Shown here: one piece after another, positions 14,125 to 22,024 of the stretch
Layout: each line of letters opens with the position of its first letter
How positions within the stretch are numbered: the first letter of the stretch is position 1
Assembly (NCBI GenBank): GCA_028711795.1
Contig: JAQTRN010000001.1
Span: 14,080-40,493 of the forward strand
Origin: Dehalococcoidales bacterium
GTDB taxonomy: Bacteria > Chloroflexota > Dehalococcoidia > Dehalococcoidales > JAQTRN01
DNA length: 26,414 bases
Reading direction: 5' to 3'
Notes under the pieces: generated by a model
Seen by the model: only the letters and a program-made list of their open reading frames with translations
The model's database searches: none
Told to the model about the DNA's origin: nothing
Translations under genes and position numbers: made by a program

Positions 14125-15918
14125 ATGATAATCAGATTTGAACCATCAGGCACGCAGGTACACAAAGGGCAGCTTAAAGTCCGGCTGGATTTATACCCCG
14201 AAACCGGAGAGAAAAGCTACGCCCAGAACTATGTCAACGTGCCGGTGTTCCCTGACCCGGCCAAGCCGCTAGGGGGCTATCCGGGGAAAATCAACGCCGA
14301 TGGTTCCCCCGTCAATCAGAAACAGTACGATAACTGGGTAGCCTCCCTTCCTCATATCTGGCAACTAAACCCCTGCCTATGCGTGTTCGTCTCGGTAGGC
14401 CAGGATGTTAGTAAAGCCCTTTTAACCGAGTGGGTAGGCGACCTGTGGACGCCGAACGTGCTGGCGACCATAGACGATTGTATGATTCGGGCCAACTCCG
14501 CCCACCTGATAAGCCCCTATATGAACGGGCGAAACAAGGCGAGGACACAGTTATCCACCGCTAAGACTTTAAGTTTTGACGAGCAGCACAAGACCATCGT
14601 CAATACCCTGCTGGCGGGCTTCTCTATTAGCGGGCAGGCTGGCGGGACGATTGAGCGGGTTGAGCCGGGGAGTATTGACGTAGGCGCAGCAGCCACTGAC
14701 CGAGCCTCGTCAACATCAATATCAACCTACACCTTAATCAGTATAGAAAATCCCGCTAATGCCACAGGCACGATTGATACTGTTGAGGTATTCGCTGCCG
14801 TTAATGTATCCAATGGCGAAGTGGCTATCTTCTACGTTGTATCGGGGAACAACCTATCCACCAGGGACACGCATACCATTGGTAACTTCAGCGCAGGGAG
14901 CAAGGTAACCGTCTCCGGGATTAGCGACTTTAACGTAACCTCCGGGGATTATATCGGTATTCACGGTACGGCCGGTAGTATTGAACGTGATAGTAGCGGG
15001 TCGGGGTATTGGAGATATTCCGGGGATTCCATTCCGTGTACCGACCTGACCCACGATGTATCCACTGACCGGACACAAAGCCTCTACGCCACCGGCACCG
15101 AGGCGGGGCCGACTGAATATAATCTCTCCGTCACTGATGGGCTCTTAATCGGAGACACTAAAACCGCAGCGATGACGGCTGGGGTAGCTGTAACTGACGG
15201 CCTTAAGTCGGGTGATACCACTTCCGAGCTGGGGACAATGGCGACGGCTCTCACGGACGGGCTGGAAGTTGGAGACGTGAACTCAATCCTACCCCTGCTG
15301 GAAATACTAGACGGACTGATTACTGGGGATACCCCGGTCTCGGAAATGAGTGCTGATGCAAGCCTGACTGACGGGGTCAGTATTGGGGATATCGCACAAG
15401 CCCTTGCCACAATGAACGTCCAGGTAACGGACGGGTTGACGCTCGGCGACCTGGCTGTAATTGAACTGGCCGCCGGTATTTTCTACCTGACCGTCACGGA
15501 CGGGCTGAAGGCCGGGGACTCGCCCCTTGCTGAAATGCTTTCCAGCCTGACTTTATCAGACGGGACTAAACTAGGCGACTCGCCGCTTATTACCGCACTA
15601 GCCAACCTATCCCTGACTGACGGGGCAAAAATAGGCGATACCACCCTGGGCTGCATGCTGGCTGCTCTCACCCTGGCTGATGGACTGACAATCGGCGATG
15701 CCACTTTAACCAATATAATATCCGCTGTCTTCAACCTCTCCGTCACCGATGGCGTGAAACTAGGGGACAGTATCACCGGGCTGATATTACTGAAAACCTA
15801 TCTCCGGCAAGCGATAGCCCGGATGCCCGCTGAAAGGGTGGGGCTGGCCAAGATGGACGTTAACCGGATGAGGCTGGCAAGATTGGCGCTCTACCGATGG
15901 CTGACGAGGGAGTTCTAA
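14125..15918 (+). CDS. Large structural protein with 11 'TDG..GD' repeats
   Basis: A 597-residue protein of unknown function. Residues 1-185 are a mixed domain without a clear family; about 186-330 is a Ser/Thr/Gly-rich beta domain (NPANATGTIDTVEVFAAVN, then GDYIGIHG) like jelly-roll modules of phage fibres and baseplates; 336-557 contain eleven repeats of about 20 residues with consensus (V/L)TDG-x-x-x-GD; and a basic helical tail (LRQAIARM ... LYRWLTREF) ends it. The ATG has no clear Shine-Dalgarno site. Lying between capsid and connector genes, it is likely a virion surface or neck component. The repeats resemble an extended beta stack, a plausible fibre shaft. Confidence 0.7.
   Translation: MIIRFEPSGTQVHKGQLKVRLDLYPETGEKSYAQNYVNVPVFPDPAKPLGGYPGKINADGSPVNQKQYDNWVASLPHIWQLNPCLCVFVSVGQDVSKALLTEWVGDLWTPNVLATIDDCMIRANSAHLISPYMNGRNKARTQLSTAKTLSFDEQHKTIVNTLLAGFSISGQAGGTIERVEPGSIDVGAAATDRASSTSISTYTLISIENPANATGTIDTVEVFAAVNVSNGEVAIFYVVSGNNLSTRDTHTIGNFSAGSKVTVSGISDFNVTSGDYIGIHGTAGSIERDSSGSGYWRYSGDSIPCTDLTHDVSTDRTQSLYATGTEAGPTEYNLSVTDGLLIGDTKTAAMTAGVAVTDGLKSGDTTSELGTMATALTDGLEVGDVNSILPLLEILDGLITGDTPVSEMSADASLTDGVSIGDIAQALATMNVQVTDGLTLGDLAVIELAAGIFYLTVTDGLKAGDSPLAEMLSSLTLSDGTKLGDSPLITALANLSLTDGAKIGDTTLGCMLAALTLADGLTIGDATLTNIISAVFNLSVTDGVKLGDSITGLILLKTYLRQAIARMPAERVGLAKMDVNRMRLARLALYRWLTREF
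15130..15795 (+). repeat. Eleven in-frame ~60-bp coding repeats
   Basis: Repeat starts (residue number of each TDG-type motif within the protein) are 336, 356, 376, 394, 414, 434, 457, 477, 497, 517 and 540, so most units are exactly 20 codons, with one of 18 and two of 23. The motif is conserved in protein sequence (DG and GD nearly invariant) while codons vary, indicating old repeats under selection. Confidence 0.85.
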
Positions 15919-15919
15919 G

Positions 15920-16258
15920 ATGACAACGACCTACGACATTACTAATTCTGTGGGACAGGTTAGGCTAATAATCAGTGACACTGTGATAGCCACTGCCCAT
16001 TTTACCGACGAGGAAATCACCTATTTTCTGACGGCTAACGGCAACTCGGTTAATTTAGCGGCGGCTCAAGCCTTGGAAGCGTGGGCGGCCTCTTATGCGG
16101 CCAACGCCGACAGCGAACATATCGGGGATTACGCCTACGCTCAGACGATTACCAAGAAGATGCTCGACCTGGCGGCCAGATTAAGGGAAACGGAAGCCAC
16201 TACACCTGTCTTAGATTGGGCGGAAATGACGCTGGTTGAAGAGGAAGAGGACGAATAA
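15920..16258 (+). CDS. Head-tail connector/adaptor protein (gp6-like)
   Basis: A 112-residue helical protein typical of adaptors that bind below the portal ring: VRLIISDTVI, then HFTDEEITYFLTANG and AAAQALEAWAASYAAN, a long helix with LDLAARLRE, and an acidic end (VEEEEDE). GAGGGAG precedes the ATG. It starts the connector group and its stop overlaps the next start (TAATG). Confidence 0.8.
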   Translation: MTTTYDITNSVGQVRLIISDTVIATAHFTDEEITYFLTANGNSVNLAAAQALEAWAASYAANADSEHIGDYAYAQTITKKMLDLAARLRETEATTPVLDWAEMTLVEEEEDE

Positions 16259-16440
16259 TGGCTAGTCCAACGATAAATGTACCAATTCAGCACGCTTTGC
16301 AAAACGTAACTCTGACAGTGAAAATCACGGGGCTGATTAAATGGCGCTTTCAATTATGGCTGGCAACCCAGCTCATTAAGCTGGCGGCCATTATCCTGAA
16401 TATGGGGATAGAACTTTCAACGGACGTGAAAGGGCTATGA
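16258..16440 (+). CDS. Small amphipathic helical protein
   Basis: A 60-residue protein coupled on both sides (TAATG before, ATGA after). Residues about 28-50 form a hydrophobic helix with regular charges (WRFQLWLATQLIKLAAIIL), ending in GIEL. Short proteins of this type occur in connector modules of other phages; the role is unknown. It may be membrane-active or simply a helix packing in the neck. Confidence 0.65.
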   Translation: MASPTINVPIQHALQNVTLTVKITGLIKWRFQLWLATQLIKLAAIILNMGIELSTDVKGL

Positions 16441-16763
16441 GCTACGAATCTCTCCTTGTCAACACCTGCGACATCTCCCGTTTTACCGCGGGCGCGCAGG
16501 ACGAATACGGCAATCCGGCGAAGGCGTGGGCCGTTTTGCATGATGACGAACCCTGCCGATGGTCGACGCCCAAAAACAGGGAAGTCAAAGTCGGGGCCGA
16601 AGTCGTTATAGCCGACCTGCAATTATTCCTGGGCGACGTCGATATCACCGAACAGGATAGAGTCGTATTGGACAGCCTGACTTACGAGGTGCTTTCCGTA
16701 GCTGACAGGCAGGACGCCATCGGGAATCATCACGTCGAATGTATGTTAAGGGTCATCCAATAA
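16437..16763 (+). CDS. Head closure/head-tail joining protein
   Basis: A 108-residue beta-barrel-like protein of the head-tail joining type: the N-terminus CDISRFTAGAQDEYGNPAKAW, then CRWSTPKNREV, and DRVVLDSLTYEVLSVADRQD. This order (short antigen-like strands followed by 'D.V......Y.V..V') is typical of stopper proteins such as SPP1 gp16 relatives. It sits between the adaptor and the gp10-like gene, as expected. Confidence 0.78.
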   Translation: MSYESLLVNTCDISRFTAGAQDEYGNPAKAWAVLHDDEPCRWSTPKNREVKVGAEVVIADLQLFLGDVDITEQDRVVLDSLTYEVLSVADRQDAIGNHHVECMLRVIQ

Positions 16764-17137
16764 TGGAAATCAAAGTATCAATCGAACTTAACCTCAAAGA
16801 CAAAGAGGTCACGGAAGCGGTCACGAAGGCGGCTCAAAACGCTATGCGTGACACCGTGGTGGAAGTGGCGAACGACGCTATCCACCACAGCCCGAGAGAC
16901 ACGGGCAACAATATGCGCTCCATCATGTACGAGTCAAGCGGGTCACAGGGCACCGGGACAGAGGGGATTGTCGCGACGACTAAAATCGGGGGAGCCGTTT
17001 ACGGGACGAGCGGCTATTCGGGTTATCTCGAAACGGGAACTCGCCGCATGGCCGCACGTCCCTACTTCAAGCCCGCTCTTGATTTACATTTCTCTCTTGA
17101 GAAGTTCGTCAACAAGATGAAGGGGTATCTCAAGTGA
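16763..17137 (+). CDS. HK97 gp10-like tail completion protein
   Basis: A 124-residue protein with HSPRDTGNNMRSI near residue 46 and YSGYLETGTRRMAARPYFKPAL near residue 89, the signature of the HK97 gp10-like family. The start at 16763 overlaps the preceding stop (TAATG); an ATG at 16739 would add 8 unmatched residues. It works at the head-tail joint before the tail terminator. Confidence 0.88.
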   Translation: MEIKVSIELNLKDKEVTEAVTKAAQNAMRDTVVEVANDAIHHSPRDTGNNMRSIMYESSGSQGTGTEGIVATTKIGGAVYGTSGYSGYLETGTRRMAARPYFKPALDLHFSLEKFVNKMKGYLK

Positions 17138-17532
17138 TTGAAACCAACAGCGTCATTAGGGCGCACCTGGCTGCCGATGCCGGGCTGATTGCCCTTGTCG
17201 GCATCAGGGTATACGTCCCACGTCTCCCGGAAAACGCCGCTCTTCCGGCTGTGGGACTGTTCACCCGCGGGGGCACGTCCACGCCTTACATCCCAACTAT
17301 CCCCAGCCCGTCGGTACAGATAGACTGCTGGGGGAGGACGCCCCAGGAAGCCCGCCAAGTGTACCGGGCCGTATACGATGCGCTTCAGGGAATCCAAAAC
17401 GTCACCGTCACCATCGGGCTGACTGATTACGTAATACTGGCCTCCCGGGAAGAAGTACAGGGGCAGGACCTGGCCGACGAGCTTCAAGGGTACTACCGGG
17501 TACTTACCTTCTTTGAGGTAATGTTAAGGTAA
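17134..17532 (+). CDS. Tail terminator protein (DUF3168-like)
   Basis: A 132-residue protein matching DUF3168-type tail terminators: IRAHLAADAGLIALVGIRVYVPRLPENAALPAV, then SVQIDCWGRTPQEARQVYRAVYDAL and a final strand YYRVLTFFEV. It caps the finished tail tube and joins it to the head. GTG start overlaps the previous stop (GTGA). A terminator follows. Confidence 0.85.
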   Translation: MIETNSVIRAHLAADAGLIALVGIRVYVPRLPENAALPAVGLFTRGGTSTPYIPTIPSPSVQIDCWGRTPQEARQVYRAVYDALQGIQNVTVTIGLTDYVILASREEVQGQDLADELQGYYRVLTFFEVMLR

Positions 17533-17554
17533 CGCTTTATATTCCCAATCCCAG

Positions 17555-17577
17555 AGCCCCCGCAGAGGGGGCTTTTT
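17555..17577 (+). terminator. Rho-independent terminator
   Basis: AGCCCCC at 17555-17561 pairs perfectly with GGGGGCT at 17567-17573 over a GCAGA loop, with five Ts at 17573-17577. It separates connector genes from the tail module. Confidence 0.85.
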
Positions 17578-17607
17578 CATTTCTCAAGAAATTAAACGGA
17601 GGTAAAT

Positions 17608-18138
17608 ATGGGCACTACTGCAAACGTACTCGTTGGTGTTGCTACCGTAACAATCACCTGCGCGGCCAACCAATCCGGCGGTCTACAGGAATCGGGCACG
17701 GCCTCCATCACCGGATTCTACACCGTTGATGGGGTGAGCGTGACCGTCCGCAGTTCCTTCGCCGATATCAAGGTGGAGGAAAACGTCGGGACGGTGATTC
17801 GCCGCCTGACCGACCAGGAAATGCTCGTTACCCTGACCTTTGCGGAGGGGACGCTAGACAATCTGGTGGCGGCCATCGCCGGTTCCGCAATTAACGCCGG
17901 GGGCACCGTTGTTACTATCGGCGGAGGCCTGGCCGGTGACCCACTGCTTCAGGATTTTGAACTGGATATCGTCGGTGTCAATCCCGCCGGCGCAGCTCGT
18001 ACCATCAATATCCCCCACTGCAACCCCACGGGAGAAGTTGGAATCCCCTACAAGAAGGGCGAGGTTTCCGTTGTGCCGGTGACCTTCTCCGCCCTGGTCT
18101 CTGATGCGGGCGTGTTCGCCACGATTACCGACGCATAG
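17608..18138 (+). CDS. Major tail tube protein, copy 1
   Basis: A 176-residue beta-rich protein with GGAGG upstream, in the standard place for the siphovirus tail tube. Features: ANVLVGVATVTI, TVDGVSVTVRSSFADIKVEE, TVIRRLTDQEMLVTLTFAEG, and NPTGEVGIPYKKGEVSVVPVTFSALV. This strand order and the closing 'kkgevsvvPvtFsal' are typical of tube subunits, which form a hollow stack of rings. A longer paralogue follows directly. Confidence 0.83.
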   Translation: MGTTANVLVGVATVTITCAANQSGGLQESGTASITGFYTVDGVSVTVRSSFADIKVEENVGTVIRRLTDQEMLVTLTFAEGTLDNLVAAIAGSAINAGGTVVTIGGGLAGDPLLQDFELDIVGVNPAGAARTINIPHCNPTGEVGIPYKKGEVSVVPVTFSALVSDAGVFATITDA

Positions 18139-18149
18139 GAAGGTGAAAA

Positions 18150-18953
18150 ATGGTTGCGACAGCTAACGTATTGGTAGGCACGGCGGAAATCACCCTCGGC
18201 GTCGGGGTGTCCGCCGTTGTCATCGGTTATACGGTGGACGGGGTGAATATGACCGTCCGTTCAAGTTTCTTCGACGCCAAAGTGGATGAGAACGAAGGCA
18301 CGATTATCCGCCGGCTGACTGACCAGGAGGTCTTGGTAACGCTCAACGTGGCGGAAGGCGCTATTGCTAACCTGGCGGCTGCTATACCTGGCAGCGACCT
18401 CACCGGCGCCGTCCTCACCGTCGGCGGGAGTGCTCTACAGGCTCACCGCCTTACCCTCAAGGGAATCAACCCCGCCGGGTATCCGCGTGTCATCATCCTC
18501 ACGTCAGTAAACCCGACCGGTGAAGTGACTACCCCTTATAAAAAGGGCGAGGTTACTGTCGTCCCGATGCAGTTCTCGGCGCTGGTAGCCGATGCCGGGA
18601 CGTTCGGCACTGTCCTGGACGCGGCGGCCGTCGCCCCTACACTGTTAGTCGGGGCCAGCACCAAGAGCAACGCCGCAGGGACAATCATCGAGGCCAAGTT
18701 CTCTGCGAACATGGCTACTCCGGTCGGCAAACACCTGGAGTTCTGGTTTACGGAGGCCGACTTTGGGAGTGTCCGAGCTTTCAGCGCAGCCGCTCTAAAC
18801 GCCGACATTACCATCATCAACCTGACAGTAAGCGGTGTAGCCATCACCGCCGGGAAGGCCCTGGCCTTGTACTACAGGCTAGGGTCAGTCACGTCGGCGG
18901 CTGTCGGTGTGCTGGCCTCATTCACCGCCCAGGCAGTAGTTGCCAGACCATAG
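18150..18953 (+). CDS. Tail tube paralogue with C-terminal Ig-like domain
   Basis: A 267-residue protein whose first ~160 residues repeat the previous gene (TVDGVNMTVRSSFFDAKVDE, TIIRRLTDQEVLVTLNVAEG, PTGEVTTPYKKGEVTVVPMQF). The remaining ~105 residues are a separate beta domain rich in Ala, Thr and Ser, resembling an Ig/SwmB-like sandwich (EAKFSANMATPVGKHLEFWF, DADITIINLTVSGVAITAGK). The gene has its own site (GAAGGTGAAAAATG). It could mix with copy 1 in the tube and carry the extra domain outward, as gpV of lambda does with its Ig domain. Confidence 0.8.
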   Translation: MVATANVLVGTAEITLGVGVSAVVIGYTVDGVNMTVRSSFFDAKVDENEGTIIRRLTDQEVLVTLNVAEGAIANLAAAIPGSDLTGAVLTVGGSALQAHRLTLKGINPAGYPRVIILTSVNPTGEVTTPYKKGEVTVVPMQFSALVADAGTFGTVLDAAAVAPTLLVGASTKSNAAGTIIEAKFSANMATPVGKHLEFWFTEADFGSVRAFSAAALNADITIINLTVSGVAITAGKALALYYRLGSVTSAAVGVLASFTAQAVVARP

Positions 18954-18970
18954 AACAGAAAGGGGAGAGA

Positions 18971-19357
18971 ATGGAAAGAACGGAAGAGGACAAACTCACT
19001 CAATCGCCAATCACGGTATCACTGGGGGGCAGGGATTATCAAGTCCGCCCCCTGGTGATCCGGGAGTCAAGAGAGTGGCGGAAGCAGCTCATTAAGGCTT
19101 TCGCTCAATTACCTCAATACATCAATGCCACCACCGACGAGCCGGAAGGATTCACCAAAGCCCTCAATGCCATGCTCGTTGAAATGCCTGATATGGTGAC
19201 CGACCTCTTTTTCTCTTATGCCAAAGAACTTATCCGGGAAGAGATAGAGGGCGTCGCGACGGATGCGGAACTCTCGAAAGCCTTTGAGGAGGTGATGGCC
19301 TTCGCCTTCCCTTTAGCACAAACACTCACAAAGGTACTGGGGAAGGCCAGTCCCTAG
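18971..19357 (+). CDS. Tail assembly chaperone (gpG-like)
   Basis: A 128-residue, mostly helical protein in the slot between tail tube and tape measure: ITVSLGGRDYQVRPLVIRESREWRK near the N-terminus and a helical C-terminal half ending FPLAQTLTKVLGKASP. GGGGAG precedes the ATG. Near its end the sequence CCCTTTA at 19309-19315 allows a -1 frameshift into the following open frame, which would give a 207-residue fused chaperone, as lambda gpG/gpGT. It binds the tape measure during tail assembly. Confidence 0.8.
   Translation: MERTEEDKLTQSPITVSLGGRDYQVRPLVIRESREWRKQLIKAFAQLPQYINATTDEPEGFTKALNAMLVEMPDMVTDLFFSYAKELIREEIEGVATDAELSKAFEEVMAFAFPLAQTLTKVLGKASP
19309..19315 (+). promoter_or_regulatory. 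Candidate -1 frameshift slippery heptamer
   Basis: In the gpG-like frame the codons read TTC CCT TTA, placing the canonical pattern C CCT TTA (X XXY YYZ). The -1 frame is open from 19288 to 19593. A weaker alternative, G GGG AAG, is at 19339-19345. I have not shown a downstream RNA structure. Confidence 0.55.
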
Positions 19358-19377
19358 CCTCTGCTTTTGAGTTCTTA

Positions 19378-19593
19378 ATGGCTGAGTGGCACGTCACGCC
19401 GGATTACATCGTGACCCACTGGACAGAGGAACTTTTAGAACTGATGATAAGCAAGCTCACCGAACGCAAGACGCGGGAAGTAGAAGCCGTGAAAGGCCCG
19501 AAGAGCGTGAACCCCGTATCAAACGACCAGATAGTTTCTGATAAGGCGCTCTTCAATGAGCTTGGCGTCAAGCTAAAGGTGAATAAGGCTTAA
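19378..19593 (+). CDS. Tail assembly chaperone, downstream part (gpT-like)
   Basis: The 71-codon frame contains MAEWHVTPDYIVTHWTEELLELMISKL, a pattern found in the C-terminal part of tail assembly chaperones. The ATG at 19378 has no Shine-Dalgarno site, and the same frame is open upstream to 19288 with fitting sequence (GEGQSLASAFEFL). This supports production as a -1 frameshift extension of the preceding gene from near 19309. Its stop overlaps, tail to tail, the stop of the minus-strand gene. If it starts alone at 19378, it would be a separate 71-residue protein. Confidence 0.75.
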   Translation: MAEWHVTPDYIVTHWTEELLELMISKLTERKTREVEAVKGPKSVNPVSNDQIVSDKALFNELGVKLKVNKA

Positions 19594-19817
19594 ACGGCGT
19601 CGGCTAATTTATTGTAAAGCCGTTTCCCTTCATTATCCCGGCAGGCTGACAGCGTTCTCAAAATCTTCCTGGCCTTCGCTTTATCAATCGTCCCGCTATC
19701 CAGCATCTCCTGGGCTTGCTTCTTGGCCCGGCTCTGACTCATTACGAGAATCATAGCTAACGGGACGGCAAGCAAAACCCCCAACACAACAAGCCCGATA
19801 AATATAGCGATTATCAT
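19590..19817 (-). CDS. Small minus-strand membrane protein, candidate moron
   Basis: A 75-residue protein on the opposite strand of the late operon. Residues about 2-27 form one strongly hydrophobic transmembrane helix, followed by a basic segment (SQSRAKKQAQEML) and a short helical cytoplasmic part. AGGAGG lies seven bases upstream of the ATG, and a possible promoter precedes it. It has no tail-protein likeness, and sits between chaperone and tape measure genes, a place where morons (independently expressed prophage genes) can occur. Function unknown; a lysogenic-conversion or superinfection-exclusion role is a guess. Confidence 0.75.
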   Translation of the reverse strand: MIIAIFIGLVVLGVLLAVPLAMILVMSQSRAKKQAQEMLDSGTIDKAKARKILRTLSACRDNEGKRLYNKLADAV

Positions 19818-19840
19818 TTCCCGACCTCCTATCCTAACCG

Positions 19841-19872
19841 ATTATACACGTCCCGATTAACTAATTTGTCAA
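19841..19872 (-). promoter_or_regulatory. Possible promoter for the minus-strand membrane protein gene
   Basis: On the minus strand, TTGACA (complement of 19867-19872) and a consensus TATAAT (complement of 19841-19846) are separated by 20 bp, longer than ideal; TG directly before TATAAT may help. It would transcribe towards 19590. Confidence 0.4.
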
Positions 19873-19882
19873 GAGGTGTAAC

Positions 19883-22024
19883 GTGGCAATTTCCGTGGGA
19901 GACGCTTTACTCAAGCTCGGTGTAGATTCATCCGAGCTTGATAAGGATATGAAAAAGGCCGTTGACAAAATCAAGGGCGATATGCGGACGTTCGGCCTTG
20001 CCCTAACCGCAATCGGGGCCTCCATTACCGGGACGTTAGCCCTCGCCACCAAATCGGCCATGGAGGTGGAATCTACCAAGACCGCATTTGAGAACCTGGC
20101 CAAGTCAAACCGCCAATCGGCAGACGAGATTCTATCAGCTATGAAGGACGCCTCAAAAGGGACAATAGCGGCCAGCGATTTGATGCTCTCGGCTAACCGG
20201 GCGATGGTATTGGGAGTGGCCACTAACACCGAGCAATTCAAGACACTGATGGAGATTGCCCGGGACCGGGCCCGAGCGATGGGTCTGACCGTGACACAGG
20301 CGTTTGACAACATCGTGACCGGTATCGGCAGAGGTTCCCCCCTCATTCTGGATAACCTCGGGTTGGTTATTGATGCGGCAAAGGCTAACGAGGTTTACGC
20401 TAAATCGTTAGGTAAAACCGCCGACCAGCTAACCGAGGCCGAAAAACAGCAGGCTTTGCTTAACGAAGTCCTGAAACAGGGCCAATCCTCAATAGATAAA
20501 TCCGCTCAGGCCACAATGACAACCTCCGAAATCTTCCAGGCGCTTAAAGCCTCAATCGGAGATTTGGTGGCCGCCATCGGCAAGAATCTTCTCCCCACTA
20601 TCAAAAACCTATTCAACACTATCAAACCCCTCATAGACGGGCTAATCAAGTGGATGAAGGCCCACCCCGACCTCGCCAAAAACATCGTCATATTAACAGG
20701 TGTACTGGGCGGCCTCTTTTCTATCATCGGGCCTCTATTGCTAGCCCTCCCCGCGTTAGGAGCCGCTTTTCACGCTGCGCTTGGCCCGGTTGGGTTAGTC
20801 ACGCTTGCCATTACTGCCCTGATAGTCGCCGGCACCGCCCTGTATCTCAACTGGGACAAGGTGACTAAATTCTTCAAAGATTCCTGGACTAACATCAAGC
20901 TCTTCTTCCTGGAGGGCGTTAAGTCAAACCTGGAATCCCTCTCGATGCTGACACGATTCATCCCTGGACTGAATAGAGCGGTGGAAGAAGCCAAAGCTCG
21001 TATACAGGGGATGATTGACGCCGAGAAGGTAGGCCGGGATGCCCGGGCGATGACCTCCACTATTAAGTCGGAACTGGAAAAACAGAAACAGGCCGAGCTT
21101 GATTTCCTTGCGGTAAAGAAGGGTATAGCCGCTAATGAGCTTGCCCTCGCCCGTAAAAATCACGACGCCAAGATTGACCTGCTCCAAAAAGAGTACGACG
21201 AGAAAATCAAGACCCTGAACGCCGAGACTGATTACGCAGTCAAGGCAATCCAAGACCAGATAGATGCCATTGATGCTCAAACGGATGCGGAAGAGCTGGC
21301 CATTACACGGGCCGAAGAGCAGAGGCGTCTGGCCGAACTGGAGGGCGCTTATTTATCAGCCGAAACTGCCGAAGAGAAGGCTGCGGCTAAAAAAGCCTAT
21401 GAGGAATACGGGACACAGGTAGCCCGTAACGAGATATTAAGACAACGGGATGCCGAAAAGGACGCCCTCCGTGATGCGATGGACGACCTTCGCACAAGGG
21501 CGGAGGCCGAGGCCGGCAGATTAGAGAAGGAACTTGAGGCCAACAAAACCCACGAGAATAACCTGTTGACCCTGGCCGAGGAGCACGAGAAGAACGTCGC
21601 TGCAGCTCTTGGCCGGGAAGAAGAAATGCTAACCGCCTCTTTTGAAACCCGGCTGACTGACGCCGCAGTTTATCAGGCTGCCCTAGAAGCTACCCTGAAA
21701 GACGTTAATCAGACAGTGACGGTTACCACCGTCAACCGGACGGAGAGCGAGTCCTTTGCGGGTAATGCTTACGAAGCTCCCAGGGGGCAAGTCCAATATT
21801 TTGCCCAGGGGGGAATGATCACCGAACCGACCTTGCTATCAAGGCTCTCGGACATGCGCCCTTATGCCATTGCTGGGGAGCGTGGCCCGGAGCGGGTGGC
21901 CCCTGTTGCCGCTGGTTATCAGACGGCCAACATCTACATTCAGCTTGACGGGCGCACGCTGGCGCAGGTGGTAGGGCAGCCCCTGGTTGACCTGATTAGA
22001 GTCAAAACGGGAGTGAGAATCTAA
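19883..22024 (+). CDS. Tape measure protein
   Basis: A 713-residue tail length-determining protein. The N-terminus (DALLKLGVDSSELDKDMKKA), hydrophobic helix near residue 37-58, and the segment with GMTVTQAFDNIVTGIGRGSP-like sequence at 134-153 are typical; a hydrophobic stretch spans about 266-325, coiled coil about 395-610, and the end (FAQGGMITEPTLLSRL, AIAGERGPERVAPV) is the usual tape measure tail. GTG start with AGAGGTG upstream. At about 0.15 nm per residue, the tail would be near 105 nm long. Binds the chaperones and occupies the tube lumen. Confidence 0.9.
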   Translation: MAISVGDALLKLGVDSSELDKDMKKAVDKIKGDMRTFGLALTAIGASITGTLALATKSAMEVESTKTAFENLAKSNRQSADEILSAMKDASKGTIAASDLMLSANRAMVLGVATNTEQFKTLMEIARDRARAMGLTVTQAFDNIVTGIGRGSPLILDNLGLVIDAAKANEVYAKSLGKTADQLTEAEKQQALLNEVLKQGQSSIDKSAQATMTTSEIFQALKASIGDLVAAIGKNLLPTIKNLFNTIKPLIDGLIKWMKAHPDLAKNIVILTGVLGGLFSIIGPLLLALPALGAAFHAALGPVGLVTLAITALIVAGTALYLNWDKVTKFFKDSWTNIKLFFLEGVKSNLESLSMLTRFIPGLNRAVEEAKARIQGMIDAEKVGRDARAMTSTIKSELEKQKQAELDFLAVKKGIAANELALARKNHDAKIDLLQKEYDEKIKTLNAETDYAVKAIQDQIDAIDAQTDAEELAITRAEEQRRLAELEGAYLSAETAEEKAAAKKAYEEYGTQVARNEILRQRDAEKDALRDAMDDLRTRAEAEAGRLEKELEANKTHENNLLTLAEEHEKNVAAALGREEEMLTASFETRLTDAAVYQAALEATLKDVNQTVTVTTVNRTESESFAGNAYEAPRGQVQYFAQGGMITEPTLLSRLSDMRPYAIAGERGPERVAPVAAGYQTANIYIQLDGRTLAQVVGQPLVDLIRVKTGVRI

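Noticed and set aside
15130..15795. Regular ~60-bp periodicity resembling a CRISPR or iteron array
   Set aside because: The DNA repeats are strongly diverged and conserved only as protein motif in one open frame, so it is a coding repeat.
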